From Nocardia sp. NBC_00403 (GTDB lineage: Bacteria > Actinomycetota > Actinomycetes > Mycobacteriales > Mycobacteriaceae): a stretch of 64,000 nt of DNA. The stretch lies in NCBI RefSeq assembly GCF_036046055.1, contig NZ_CP107939.1:8308001-8372000 (forward strand), read 5' to 3'. The translations under genes and the position numbers were made by a program. The notes under the pieces were generated by a model, which made no database searches, was not told the origin of the DNA, and saw nothing but the letters and a program-made list of their open reading frames with translations. Positions 16,617-25,389 of this stretch are shown here, piece by piece (the stretch's first letter is position 1; each line of letters begins with the position of its first letter).

Positions 16617-17696
16617 TTACACGTTGAAGCGGAACTCGACGACGTCCCCGTCGACCATGTTGTAGTCCTTGCCTTCCATCCGAACCTTGCCCGCAGCCTT
16701 CGCCGCCGCCATGGAGCCGTGTTCGACGAGATCGGCGAAGGAGACTACTTCGGCCTTGATGAAGCCGCGTTCGAAGTCGGTGTGGATGACGCCGGCGGCC
16801 TTGGGGGCGGTGTCGCCCTGGTGGATTGTCCAGGCGCGGGCCTCTTTCGGGCCTGCGGTGAGGTAGGTCTGCAGGCCGAGGGTGTGGAAGCCGGCGCGGG
16901 CGAGGGCGTGCAGGCCGGGTTCGGTCTGGCCGATGGATTCGAGGAGTTCGGTGGCGGATTCGTCGTCGAGCTCGAGCAGTTCGGATTCGACCTTCGCGTC
17001 GAGGAACACCGCATCGGCCGGGGCCACTGCGGCTTTCAGCTCCGCGATCTTCGCCTCGTCGGTGAGCACCGCCTCGTCGGCGTTGAAGACGTAGAGGAAC
17101 GGCTTGGTGGTGAGCAGCGAAAGCTCTTTCAGCAGTTCGTTGTCCAGCTTCGCGCGGGCCGAGAAGAGGGTCGCGCCGGTGTCGAGGACTTCCTGGGCGG
17201 CCTTGGCTGCGTCGAGAACCGGCTTGCGGTCCTTCTTGACCTTGGCTTCCTTCTCCAACCGCGGGATCGCCTTCTCCAGCGTCTGCATGTCGGCGATGAT
17301 CAGCTCGGTCTCGATCACCTCGATGTCGGAGGTCGGGTCGACCCGCCCGTCGACGTGGATGACGTCGTCGTCGGCGAACACCCGAACCACCTGGCAGATG
17401 GCGTCGGCCTCACGAATGTTGGCGAGGAACTTGTTGCCGAGGCCCGCACCTTCGGAGGCGCCTTTCACGATGCCCGCGATGTCGACGAACGACACCACAG
17501 CGGGCACGATGCGCTCGGAACCGAAGATCTCGGCGAGCTTGTTCAGCCGCGGGTCCGGCAGTGGCACCACCCCGACGTTCGGCTCGATGGTCGCGAACGG
17601 GTAGTTCGCCGCAAGCACGTCGTTCTTGGTCAGCGCGTTGAACAGCGTCGACTTTCCGACGTTGGGCAGGCCGACGATTCCGAGGGTGAGACTCAC
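16617..17696 (-). CDS. ychF: YchF (redox-regulated ribosome-binding ATPase)
   Basis: A 359-residue Obg-family P-loop protein of full length. The G1 motif is GLPNVGKST (residues 9-17), and the switch region has DIAGIVKGASEGAGLGNKF. The base-specificity motif is NADE (205-208) instead of NKxD, the known change that makes YchF prefer ATP. The C-terminal TGS domain ends with MVDGDVVEFRFNV. It binds ribosomes and is linked to stress responses. It is monocistronic by appearance. In Mycobacterium tuberculosis its homologue neighbours the DUF6542 and ispH genes, which here lie about 20 kb away. Confidence 0.97.
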   Translation of the reverse strand: MSLTLGIVGLPNVGKSTLFNALTKNDVLAANYPFATIEPNVGVVPLPDPRLNKLAEIFGSERIVPAVVSFVDIAGIVKGASEGAGLGNKFLANIREADAICQVVRVFADDDVIHVDGRVDPTSDIEVIETELIIADMQTLEKAIPRLEKEAKVKKDRKPVLDAAKAAQEVLDTGATLFSARAKLDNELLKELSLLTTKPFLYVFNADEAVLTDEAKIAELKAAVAPADAVFLDAKVESELLELDDESATELLESIGQTEPGLHALARAGFHTLGLQTYLTAGPKEARAWTIHQGDTAPKAAGVIHTDFERGFIKAEVVSFADLVEHGSMAAAKAAGKVRMEGKDYNMVDGDVVEFRFNV

Positions 17697-17814
17697 GAGG
17701 AACAGAGTCTACGCGGCGGTCCGGGCCACTCTTCCCGCGCCGTCGCCGAACGGCTGTCACACTGCCTGCGCCGCCGCGCACCGGATGGGATGGCGACGCA
17801 GGCTTCGGGCAACG

Positions 17815-18738
17815 TCAGGGAATAAGGACGACCTTGCCGAGGTTGGCGCGGCCTTCGACGACGGCGTGCGCCGCGGCGGCGTCGTCGAGTGCGAATTCCG
17901 CATGGACGGCGGGGCGCAGTTGGCCCGAGGCGAAGTACTGCCAGAGTTCCTGCCGCCAGTGCTCGTACAGATCCGGGGAGTTCATGGCGATCAGCGCGAG
18001 CTGGAAACCAGTCACCGATTTGGCTCCGACGAGCAGATCGTAGGCCTGGATCGTGCCGCCGCCGGAGCTGTAGGCGACCAGCCGTCCGCCTGGTGCGAGT
18101 GCCGCGATGGCGGGGGTGAGCAGTTCGCCACCGACCGCGTCGAGCGCGTAGTCGACGGGGTCGCCCCACGACTCCTGTCCGTATCCGACCACCTGGTCCG
18201 CGCCGAGATCACGCACGAAATCCGCCTTGACGAGATCAGAGACCGCAGCGACCACCCGCGCCGCACCGCGCACCCGTGCCAGCTGAACAGCAAGGTGCCC
18301 GACGCCGCTCGCGGCAGCCGTGACCAGCGCGGCCTCGCCGTCCTTCGGGTTCGCGGCGTCGAGCGCACCCAAGGCGACGAGCCCGCTGCGCACCAGCGCG
18401 ACAGCATCGACAGCGGAGGCGCCGTCGGGGATGGGCGATGCCATCGCCACCGACAACAGCGCGTAATCGGCATAACCGTGGCCGAACACCAGTCCGGTCA
18501 CCCGGTAGCCGGGCGCGTATCCGGTGACACCCTCGCCGACCGCGACCACTTCACCCGCGATCTCGCCGCCCAGCGCGATCGGCTCCCGCGGCTCACGCAC
18601 CTTGCGGACCACCGGCAGGGTCACCCCGATCGCCTCGACCCGAACCAGAAGTTCACCCGGGCCCGGCGTCGGCGCCTCGACCGACACGACCTCGAGTACC
18701 TCCGGACCACCGCTGCGCTCGTATTGAACCCGCCGCAT
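17815..18738 (-). CDS. Zinc-type alcohol dehydrogenase / quinone oxidoreductase family protein
   Basis: A 307-residue medium-chain dehydrogenase without zinc ligands. MRRVQYERSGGPEVLEV opens the GroES-like domain, and GGEIAGEVVAVGEGV is the family signature. VTAAASGVGHLAVQLAR is the NADPH-binding loop. It should reduce quinones or enones with NADPH. The frame opens about 100 bp earlier, but the ATG at 18738 has GGAGG four bases upstream and matches family N-termini. The TetR gene upstream is on the same strand and probably controls it together with the divergent NmrA-like gene. Confidence 0.87.
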   Translation of the reverse strand: MRRVQYERSGGPEVLEVVSVEAPTPGPGELLVRVEAIGVTLPVVRKVREPREPIALGGEIAGEVVAVGEGVTGYAPGYRVTGLVFGHGYADYALLSVAMASPIPDGASAVDAVALVRSGLVALGALDAANPKDGEAALVTAAASGVGHLAVQLARVRGAARVVAAVSDLVKADFVRDLGADQVVGYGQESWGDPVDYALDAVGGELLTPAIAALAPGGRLVAYSSGGGTIQAYDLLVGAKSVTGFQLALIAMNSPDLYEHWRQELWQYFASGQLRPAVHAEFALDDAAAAHAVVEGRANLGKVVLIP

Positions 18739-18879
18739 CACACCTCCAAAATACTTAGAAGCGGTAACGGTAACCGGACAACAGTGTGTTTCCGCAGCAC
18801 CTCGGCGGCCCGAGTGCTCCATCTCACCATCGCTCGACATCGGCTGAGAGGCACGTTCGGGCCCTTGCCGCGCAGAGGT

Positions 18880-19482
18880 TCAGCTGTGCGACTCTCCGCC
18901 CGCGTCCGGACCGAGGGCCCGAGTGAGCGTCCGTGCGAGATTCTGTGCGAGCTCGTCCGGCGCGGGTATCGCATCGGGTCCCGCTTCATAGAAACGCAGG
19001 AAGGCCTGATGGAAGCAGGCTCCGTCGAGGAGGGCCGCGACTGTATCGACGTCGGCGGCCGAATCGACCCGACCGAGTTCCTGCTCGGCGCGCAGATAGC
19101 CGACGATGCCCGCGATCGCACGACCGGGACCCGCGCCATGACGATTCATCGAATCACGGTGTGCCGCCATCCGTTTCGGCTGCGCCAACAGGCCACCGAG
19201 CAGTGGCAGCGATTGCTGATAGAAGCTCAGTGCGCCGCGCGCCATCGCGGCGAGATTGTCTTCCACCGTGGCCGCACCCGGCTGCGGCCCGGCCTCGATC
19301 GAACCCGGCATGCGATGCCGCAGGACATTGAGTATGAGGTCTTCTTTGTCGCTGAAGTGCTTGTAGAGCGCGGCTTCCGAATACCCTGCGGCCTTGGCGA
19401 TCTCCTTGGTGGTAGCGAAGGCCACCCCACGGTTGCGCATGATCTCGGCGGCGGCGTCGAGGATCTGATCGCGCGTTCCCAC
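18880..19482 (-). CDS. TetR family transcriptional regulator
   Basis: A 200-residue regulator with a complete TetR helix-turn-helix: RDQILDAAAEIMRNRGV, then KEIAKAAGYSEAALYKHFSDKEDLI. The C-terminal half is helical and unassigned. An ATG at 19521 lies inside the operator region. The GTG at 19482 with GGGAGG four bases upstream is the better start. Two near-identical operator-like repeats lie between it and the divergent NmrA-like gene, so it probably represses both directions, including the quinone oxidoreductase downstream. Confidence 0.88.
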   Translation of the reverse strand: MGTRDQILDAAAEIMRNRGVAFATTKEIAKAAGYSEAALYKHFSDKEDLILNVLRHRMPGSIEAGPQPGAATVEDNLAAMARGALSFYQQSLPLLGGLLAQPKRMAAHRDSMNRHGAGPGRAIAGIVGYLRAEQELGRVDSAADVDTVAALLDGACFHQAFLRFYEAGPDAIPAPDELAQNLARTLTRALGPDAGGESHS

Positions 19483-19501
19483 AGTGCCTCCCGGTTGACA
19501 A

Positions 19502-19543
19502 GTTAGTAAGTACTCACCCATCCTAGGTTAGTAAATACTCACC
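19502..19543. promoter_or_regulatory. Twin TetR operator-like repeats
   Basis: GTTAGTAAGTACTCACC (19502-19518) and GTTAGTAAATACTCACC (19527-19543) are direct repeats with one mismatch, 25 bp apart. Each contains a TTAGTAA-like half and a TACTCAC-like half, as in operators of TetR proteins that control divergent genes. They lie between the TetR gene and the NmrA-like gene. Confidence 0.7.
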
Positions 19544-19560
19544 AACTAGAAGGGTCCGTC

Positions 19561-20193
19561 ATGCGACTCACAATTTTCGGAGCAACCGGACGCACCGGCG
19601 AACACCTTGTGCACCAAGCCCTGGCGGCCGGGCACCAGGTGACCGCGGTGGTCCGCGGTGTGCACTCGATCCAGGACCGTCCCCAGCTCCGTGTCGCGTC
19701 GGCCGACGTCATGGACCCCGGATCGCTCACGGAAGCGATCCGAGGTGCGGACGCGGTGCTCGACACCATCGGCTCCAGAGACAAAGGACCGACGAGTGTT
19801 GCGACCGACACCGCCCTGTCCATCACCAAGGCCATGGAATCGGTCGGCGTCCGCCGCATCGTCCTGGTCAGCAACAGCGCCAGAATCGCAGGGCCGGGCG
19901 ACGACTGGTTCACCCGCTTCGTGGTCAAGCCGCTCATCCTGCGTCCGCTGCTGCAACACAGCCTCGACGACATGGCCGCAGCCGAGCAAGCGGTGCGTGA
20001 CACCGCGCTGGATTGGACGATCATCCGTGCACCCCAGCTCACCGACAAGCCGGCGAAAGGCTCCTACCGGACCGCAATCGAGCGCAATGTGACGTTCGGG
20101 ATCAGAATCTCCAGGGCCGATCTCGCCACATGCATGCTCGACGCAGCGGCCGACCCGCAGCTGATCCGCGCGCACATCAATGTCGCGAGCTGA
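19561..20193 (+). CDS. NAD(P)-binding NmrA-like oxidoreductase
   Basis: A 210-residue atypical short-chain dehydrogenase. RLTIFGATGRTGEHLVHQAL is the NADP-binding loop. Strand and helix segments typical of NAD(P)H-binding (NmrA/SDR-a) proteins follow: VTAVVRGVHS, ASADVMDPGSLTEAIRGADAV and IVLVSNSARI. WTIIRAPQLTDKP is the usual C-terminal signature. It may be an oxidoreductase or a redox sensor. AAGGG precedes the ATG. It is divergent from a TetR gene across twin operators, which points to induction by the ligand of that regulator. Confidence 0.85.
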   Translation: MRLTIFGATGRTGEHLVHQALAAGHQVTAVVRGVHSIQDRPQLRVASADVMDPGSLTEAIRGADAVLDTIGSRDKGPTSVATDTALSITKAMESVGVRRIVLVSNSARIAGPGDDWFTRFVVKPLILRPLLQHSLDDMAAAEQAVRDTALDWTIIRAPQLTDKPAKGSYRTAIERNVTFGIRISRADLATCMLDAAADPQLIRAHINVAS

Positions 20194-20375
20194 GCGACAA
20201 ACCCATCCTGTGGTGCCGCTCGGTTGGCATCGACGATCCGGCGGCGCGCCGATCATGCATGACCCCGCCTGCCCGATGCACGTGTACCAGAGCACTTCGG
20301 GTGGCCGGTGCAGTTGTGGCAAGCACAGTTCCGCGTTGCGCTCTGACGGCGGGTTGCGGGAACCGGCGACGGGCG

Positions 20376-20381
20376 TAGCGT
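20376..20381 (+). promoter_or_regulatory. TANNNT -10 for a leaderless ATG
   Basis: TAGCGT ends seven bases before the ATG at 20389. This favours that ATG over the GTG at 20380, which overlaps the box. Confidence 0.45.
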
Positions 20382-20388
20382 GACGTTC

Positions 20389-21225
20389 ATGGAGCCGACC
20401 ACCGAAGTGGTGACGGCACGACCCGCACCCGCGCTCGCGGCCTTCATCGACCGCTACGTCGGCTACCGCATGTCCGGGTTCGCGCCCGGACTGCATCGGG
20501 GACTGCCGTCGCGGCACATGACGTTCATCGTCGCCATCGGGCACACCATCGACGTTGTCGCGCAAACCGATCCGCGACAGACACCCGACAATTACGGCTG
20601 CGTGCTCAGCGGCCTGCAGGCCAGCAGTGCGACCATCGCCCACGACGGTTTTCAAGAGGGCGTGTCGATCGCCCTGACTCCACTGGGCTGTCGCACCCTG
20701 TTCGGCATGCCCGCGGGCGAACTCTGGAACCTGTCGATGGAATTTGCGGATGTGATCGGCCTGGCCGGGCGCCAACTGTGGGAGCAAATCCAGACATTGC
20801 CCGCCTGGCCGGATCGCTTCGCCGCGTGCGATCGCGCACTGACCGATCTGGCCTGCCATGATCGGGTGGTGACGCCCGAATTGACCTGGGCCTGGCGGAC
20901 TTTGGTCGATACCGGCGGCACCGCGCCCATCGGTCCGCTGGCCGAGAAGATCGGCTGGAGTCGGCAGCACCTGGCCCGCCGTTTCGGCGCGGAGTTCGGC
21001 CTCGGCCCGAAGCTGGCCGCGCGGGTCGCCCGATTCGAACGTGCGCGACACATGATCGAACGCACCCCGTCCTTCGTGAGCATTGCCCAGGTCGCGGCCA
21101 CCTGTGGCTACTACGACCAGGCCCACCTCAACCGCGACTTCGCGGACTTGGCCGGCTGCAGCCCGACGACCTGGCTGGCCGAGGAGATTCCATCCGTCCA
21201 AGACGACGCGGGGTTCGCCGGATGA
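20389..21225 (+). CDS. AraC family transcriptional regulator
   Basis: A 278-residue regulator. The N-terminal sensor part (AAFIDRYVGYRM, RHMTFIVAIGHTIDVV) resembles DUF6597/cupin-like AraC sensors. The C-terminal double helix-turn-helix is clear: IGPLAEKIGWSRQHLARRF, then FVSIAQVAATCGYYDQAHLNRDFADLAG. The next gene, a VOC-family protein, starts ten bases after the stop, so the two are one operon and the VOC protein is a likely partner or target. A leaderless-type -10 box supports the ATG at 20389. Confidence 0.87.
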   Translation: MEPTTEVVTARPAPALAAFIDRYVGYRMSGFAPGLHRGLPSRHMTFIVAIGHTIDVVAQTDPRQTPDNYGCVLSGLQASSATIAHDGFQEGVSIALTPLGCRTLFGMPAGELWNLSMEFADVIGLAGRQLWEQIQTLPAWPDRFAACDRALTDLACHDRVVTPELTWAWRTLVDTGGTAPIGPLAEKIGWSRQHLARRFGAEFGLGPKLAARVARFERARHMIERTPSFVSIAQVAATCGYYDQAHLNRDFADLAGCSPTTWLAEEIPSVQDDAGFAG

Positions 21226-21235
21226 GGCTGGAGAC

Positions 21236-21664
21236 ATGACAAATCCCACGACAGCAACCAGCACCACCCGCACCGCCACCGCGATCTGGCCCTGCCTGAT
21301 CTTCCGTGACGCTCGCGCCATGTCCGCGTTCCTCGTCGAGGCCTTCGGCTTCGAGGAAACCGGCGTCTATGCCCGCGAGGATGACCCGTCGATCGTCGAA
21401 CACGGCGAGCTACGCTGGCCGCTCGGCGGCGGCATCATGTTCGGCTCCCACGGCCGCGACGACACTGTGTTCGGACAGCGCTCCCCCGGCAACGACTCCA
21501 CCTACGTCGTCTGCGACAACCCCGACGACCTCTTCGCACGCGCGACCGCCGCGGGAGCCGAGGTGGTGCGCGGCCTGCGCGATGAGGACTACGGCTCTCG
21601 CGGCTTCACCGTCCGCGATCCCGAAGGCAATGTCTGGAGCTTCGGCACCTATTGGGGCGAGTAG
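21236..21664 (+). CDS. VOC family protein (glyoxalase/bleomycin-resistance fold)
   Basis: A 142-residue vicinal-oxygen-chelate protein. IWPCLIFRDARAMSAFLVEAF opens the fold. The later signature GSRGFTVRDPEGNVWSFGTYWG closes it and carries the C-terminal metal-site glutamate region. Family members include glyoxalases, dioxygenases and antibiotic-binding proteins; which applies cannot be told. The ATG at 21236 has GGAG close by and follows the AraC stop by ten bases, indicating one transcript. A strong hairpin at 21677-21710 closes the operon. Confidence 0.83.
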   Translation: MTNPTTATSTTRTATAIWPCLIFRDARAMSAFLVEAFGFEETGVYAREDDPSIVEHGELRWPLGGGIMFGSHGRDDTVFGQRSPGNDSTYVVCDNPDDLFARATAAGAEVVRGLRDEDYGSRGFTVRDPEGNVWSFGTYWGE

Positions 21665-21676
21665 ATCGGCGGCAAG

Positions 21677-21710
21677 CGCGGCCGGGTTCGCCCATGGACG
21701 CCCGGCCGCG
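21677..21710 (+). terminator. Hairpin terminator candidate after the AraC-VOC operon
   Basis: CGCGGCCGGG (21677-21686) pairs perfectly with CCCGGCCGCG (21701-21710) over a 14-base loop, starting 12 bases after the VOC stop. It has no T tract, which is common for actinobacterial terminators. Confidence 0.5.
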
Positions 21711-21829
21711 TGCGCGCATCCTGAAGACGGTACGGCTCGGGTGCCCGGAAACCGCTGATAAGCCGGTTTCACCAGGCGTGCATCGAATTTCGACCGAGGA
21801 AGGGCGTAACCAGCGCGATCGAGCAGAAC

Positions 21830-22795
21830 TCAGCGGCCGCCCATTCCCGACTGTGCGATGCCGCTGACGAAGGACTTCTGCGCGATCGCGTAGATCACCA
21901 GCAGCGGGGCGAGCAGAACCATGGTGGCGGCCATCAGGATCGGCCATTGGGTGTGGTATTGGCCTTGCAATCGCACCAAACCCAAAGTGGCGGTGGCAAT
22001 CTCGTTGCGCTGGATCATCACCAGCGGCCAGAGGAAGTCGTTCCAGACGCCGATCCAGGTGAGGACGGCCAGCACCATGAGGGCGGGGCGGGTGTGCGGG
22101 AGCAGGACGCGCCAGAAGACCTGCCAGGTGGTGCAACCGTCGATGATGGCCGCTTCCTCGAGCTCCGCGGGCAGGGTGCGGAAGAATTGGCGCATCATGT
22201 AGGTGCCGAACGCGCTGCCGAACAGGCCGGGCACGATCATCGCCCATGGGGTGTCCACCCAGCCGAACGCGCGCATGATCAGAAACTGCGGGATCACCGT
22301 GACGGTCAGCGGCACCATGAGGGTGCCGAGATAGGCGAGAAACAAGGCGTCGCGACCGCGAAATCGCAGGCGGGCGAAGGCATATCCGGCCAGCGCGCAG
22401 AAGAAGACCTGTCCCGCGGTGACGCACAGCGCATAGACGGTGGTGTTGAGCAACATCCGGCCCAGCGGCAGCAGATCGAAGATCTCGCGATAGTTCGACC
22501 ATTGCGGTTGCGCGGGCAGCAGTGTCGGATCGGTGATCTCGCCGTCACGCTTCAGTGAGCCCGACAGCGCCCACAGGATCGGGGCGAGCGCGCACCAGGC
22601 GATACCTACCAGAGCAACATAGCCGAGGGTGCCCCGCAGGGTACGCCGGAGGATTGCCCGCTGAACCCGACTGCCCCGGACAGCGACACCGATCTCGGTG
22701 GCCGGTGCACAGGCGGGGGCTCGCATCGGCCGCTCCACTGTTTCAGCGCTGCGCTCTATCGATGATGCACGGCGAACAACCCTGTAGGCGTTCAC
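21830..22795 (-). CDS. Carbohydrate ABC transporter permease (MalG-type)
   Basis: A 321-residue inner-membrane permease. Six membrane segments are visible. The cytoplasmic EAA loop reads EAAIIDGCTTWQVFWRVLLP, the docking site for the ATPase. It is the third gene of a transcript running binding protein, MalF-type permease, MalG-type permease, with a 4-base overlap to the gene before it. Family CUT1 importers carry oligosaccharides or glycerol derivatives. No ATPase gene is present nearby, so a shared ATPase of the MsiK/MsmK type encoded elsewhere is likely. Confidence 0.9.
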   Translation of the reverse strand: MNAYRVVRRASSIERSAETVERPMRAPACAPATEIGVAVRGSRVQRAILRRTLRGTLGYVALVGIAWCALAPILWALSGSLKRDGEITDPTLLPAQPQWSNYREIFDLLPLGRMLLNTTVYALCVTAGQVFFCALAGYAFARLRFRGRDALFLAYLGTLMVPLTVTVIPQFLIMRAFGWVDTPWAMIVPGLFGSAFGTYMMRQFFRTLPAELEEAAIIDGCTTWQVFWRVLLPHTRPALMVLAVLTWIGVWNDFLWPLVMIQRNEIATATLGLVRLQGQYHTQWPILMAATMVLLAPLLVIYAIAQKSFVSGIAQSGMGGR

Positions 22796-23766
22796 AATTC
22801 GATCTCCTCGCGCCGCGCGAACCGCAACTGCACCAAGGTCACCACCAGCAGGATCGCGAAGATCACCCAGGCCAGCGCCGCCGCGTACCCGACCTCATAG
22901 AAGCTGAATGCGTTCTGGAACAGCATGATTCCGAGCAGATAGGTGCCCGTCTCCGGCCCGCCGTTACCGCCGGTCAGCGCATACGCCTGGTCGAAGGCCT
23001 GCACCGAGCTGATGATCGTGATGACGAAGACGAACGACAGCGGTCCGCGAATCAGCGGCACCGTGATCGACCAGAACCGCCGCAGCCCACCGGCCCCGTC
23101 GATCTTCGCCGCCTCGTACAGCGTCTCCGGCACCCCCTGCATGGCGGCCAGCAGGATCACCGTCGCGAAAGGCACGCTCTTCCACACGGTCACGATGCTC
23201 AGCGACACCAGCGCCCAGTCCGGATCGATCAACCACGGCAGCGGATCGATACCGACCCAGCCGAACACGATGTTGAGCAGCCCGTCGTCACTGGTGAAAA
23301 TGAACCGCCACACCACAGCCATGGCCACGGTGGAAGCCACCAACGGTAGAAACGCGATGGTCCGAAAGATGCCGATACCCATCAACTTTCGGTTGAGCAC
23401 CGCGGCGACGCCCAACCCGATCACCACCGTCGGCACCAGCGTCAGCACCGTGAAAGCCGCCGTATTCCGTAACGCGATGAGAAACAGCGGATCCGCCGCG
23501 AACAACCGCCGATAGTTCGCCAACCCCACGAAGCGGGGCGCACTGAACAAATCCCACGCGTGAAAGCTCAAATACAGCGAAAACCCCAACGGAAAAAGCA
23601 AAAATACCCCCACCGCCGCCAGGTTCGGCGCCACGAACAACCATCCCGCCCGCTCTCGCTGCCGGGCCAGCCGCCCGCGTTCGCCGAGTGACACAGGGTG
23701 GTGGGCACTGGTCGAGGTTCGCCGCAGCCCGGTGCCGCTCGACAGGCGCTCGCGCAGCGTGGTCAT
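22792..23766 (-). CDS. Carbohydrate ABC transporter permease (MalF-type)
   Basis: A 324-residue permease. The frame is open much further upstream, but the ATG at 23766 overlaps the stop of the binding-protein gene (ATGA) and is preceded by coding sequence of that gene. A cytoplasmic N-terminus (RLARQRERAGWLFVAPNLAA) leads into six membrane segments. The EAA loop is YEAAKIDGAGGLRRFWSITVP. It pairs with the MalG-type subunit encoded next. The tight overlaps show an operon. Confidence 0.9.
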   Translation of the reverse strand: MTTLRERLSSGTGLRRTSTSAHHPVSLGERGRLARQRERAGWLFVAPNLAAVGVFLLFPLGFSLYLSFHAWDLFSAPRFVGLANYRRLFAADPLFLIALRNTAAFTVLTLVPTVVIGLGVAAVLNRKLMGIGIFRTIAFLPLVASTVAMAVVWRFIFTSDDGLLNIVFGWVGIDPLPWLIDPDWALVSLSIVTVWKSVPFATVILLAAMQGVPETLYEAAKIDGAGGLRRFWSITVPLIRGPLSFVFVITIISSVQAFDQAYALTGGNGGPETGTYLLGIMLFQNAFSFYEVGYAAALAWVIFAILLVVTLVQLRFARREEIEL

Positions 23767-25106
23767 GTGGTGGGCTCCAGGAGGGCGTTGATGTCGGTGG
23801 TGAAGTCGCCGTTGAGGGAAGCCGCGGTGGCGGCGCCGCGGAGGACTCGGTTGCCGCCGCGTTCGAGCAGGGCCGAAACCTTGCCCCAGGCGGGGGTGAC
23901 CGGGAGTGGGCGGGAGCCGGCGGGGCCGCCGGTGAGGACTTCCAGGTTGCGGATTTCGCGGTGCGCGTCGGCGAAACCGCGCGAACCCATGGCCGATTTC
24001 AGGACGGGGACGAACAGACCCGAGGCGGCGATGATGGCCTGGCCTACCGGGCCGGTCGCGAATTTGACGAATTCCCAGGCCTGTTCGATGCGCGGGCTGT
24101 CCGCCGCGATGGACAGACCGGTGCATCCCACATCGGTGATCGCGCCGGGACCACCATGTGGACCGACCGGCAGCACCGTGAGATCGACATCGAGGTCCTT
24201 CTTGCCGACGAATTCGGAGTACAGCCAGTGCCCGCCCATCATCATCCCGGCCTTGCCACGCCGGAACAGGTCGGGCGCCGAAACCGATTGCTGGTCAGCG
24301 ACTCTCGGCGCGACGTGATGCCGCACCGCGAGATCGGCGTAGAACTGGAATCCCTCGGCGAACCGGGGATCGCCGAGATTGGTTCTGGTCGGCCCCACCG
24401 ACGGCGTGAACCACTCCACCCCGTTGTTCATGCCGAAGCAGGCCGCCGAGAAGTACGGCACCCAGGCGTCGGTGAAGCCCCATTGCCGCGTTCGGCCCGA
24501 GGACTCGCGGTGGGTGAGAGCCTTTGTCGTGTCGAGGAATTCAGCGAAACTCCACGCCTCGGTCCAGCGGGCGGGCGGAGTTGGTCCGGCCTCGGCGAAC
24601 AGCTGCCGGTTGTAATAGAGGAACACCCCGGACCACTGCTCGGGCAGCGCGTATTGCCCACCGGAATAGGTGAATGTGTCATACAGCGTCGGGAATCCGT
24701 CACTTCGCAGCGCGGCGGCGTGCTCGGCGTCGCGCTGGAGCAACGGGTTGAGGTCCAGGAGCACGCCGCGCTCGGCGAGACTGGCGTAGAGCAGTTCCCA
24801 GGCCATGATGATGTCGGGACATTTGCCGCCCGCACAATAGGTGAGCATCTGCTGCAGCGCATCGGGCCCCGACACAATGGTGCGAATCTTGATGTCCGGG
24901 TGGGTTTTCTGGAATTCCTGAATGATCCGCTGCCGGACCCGCGCTTCCTGTGGCCGGGCGCCGAAGAAGAAGGTCAAGGCGTCGTCGTCGGCGCCGCACC
25001 CGGTGGCGAGCAGCGGCGCGGCCAGGGCCGAAGCCAGCAGCGTGCGCCGGCGTAGCTGCCGAACCGGCGGGGCGGGTTGCGTTGAATCCAGCTGAGGTGG
25101 ATGCAT
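23763..25106 (-). CDS. Extracellular solute-binding lipoprotein of a sugar ABC importer
   Basis: About 447 residues. The N-terminus has twin-arginine-like RRRTLLASALAAPLLATGC, with the cysteine of the lipobox as the anchor. The rest is a family-1 solute-binding protein: EFQKTHPDIKIRTIVSGPD, YALPEQWSGVFLYYNRQLFAEAG, GKAGMMMGGHWLYSEF, and AWEFVKFATGPVGQAI near the end. The ATG at 25106 gives a shorter leader than the longest open frame and fits a lipoprotein signal better. It leads the operon with both permeases. The sugar is not predictable. Confidence 0.88.
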   Translation of the reverse strand: MHPPQLDSTQPAPPVRQLRRRTLLASALAAPLLATGCGADDDALTFFFGARPQEARVRQRIIQEFQKTHPDIKIRTIVSGPDALQQMLTYCAGGKCPDIIMAWELLYASLAERGVLLDLNPLLQRDAEHAAALRSDGFPTLYDTFTYSGGQYALPEQWSGVFLYYNRQLFAEAGPTPPARWTEAWSFAEFLDTTKALTHRESSGRTRQWGFTDAWVPYFSAACFGMNNGVEWFTPSVGPTRTNLGDPRFAEGFQFYADLAVRHHVAPRVADQQSVSAPDLFRRGKAGMMMGGHWLYSEFVGKKDLDVDLTVLPVGPHGGPGAITDVGCTGLSIAADSPRIEQAWEFVKFATGPVGQAIIAASGLFVPVLKSAMGSRGFADAHREIRNLEVLTGGPAGSRPLPVTPAWGKVSALLERGGNRVLRGAATAASLNGDFTTDINALLEPTT

Positions 25107-25389
25107 GGCGATCGAAACTAACCCTGGTCCATTCGGACACAGCGCATCGCGAACTGCCAGAAGTGGGGACACCGGGTGGGATACAGGTCAGCCCTCCTCG
25201 GGGCGGATGTAGCGCATCACGAACCGCATGGCAGCATACGTCCGGCAACACCGAGGTGATGGCCGACACACGAACAATATTTAACGTCGGCCGAAGGAGT
25301 CGGGAAACGCGCCCGCACGCCGTCACCGATCGGATACGTTGTCACGTGTTTCAGCAAGATCCTGCGCGTTTTACAGGAGAGTAGGGCGG

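Noticed and set aside
17626..19506. 626-codon open frame opposite ychF, the quinone oxidoreductase and the TetR gene
   Set aside because: Antisense shadow typical of high-GC DNA; the minus-strand genes are firmly identified.
20180..20383. Small cysteine-containing frame with MHDPACPMHVYQS and GGRCSCGKH
   Set aside because: The C-x-C/C-x-H pattern is suggestive, but there is no ribosome binding site, and the frame overlaps the AraC promoter and has no known relatives in my memory.
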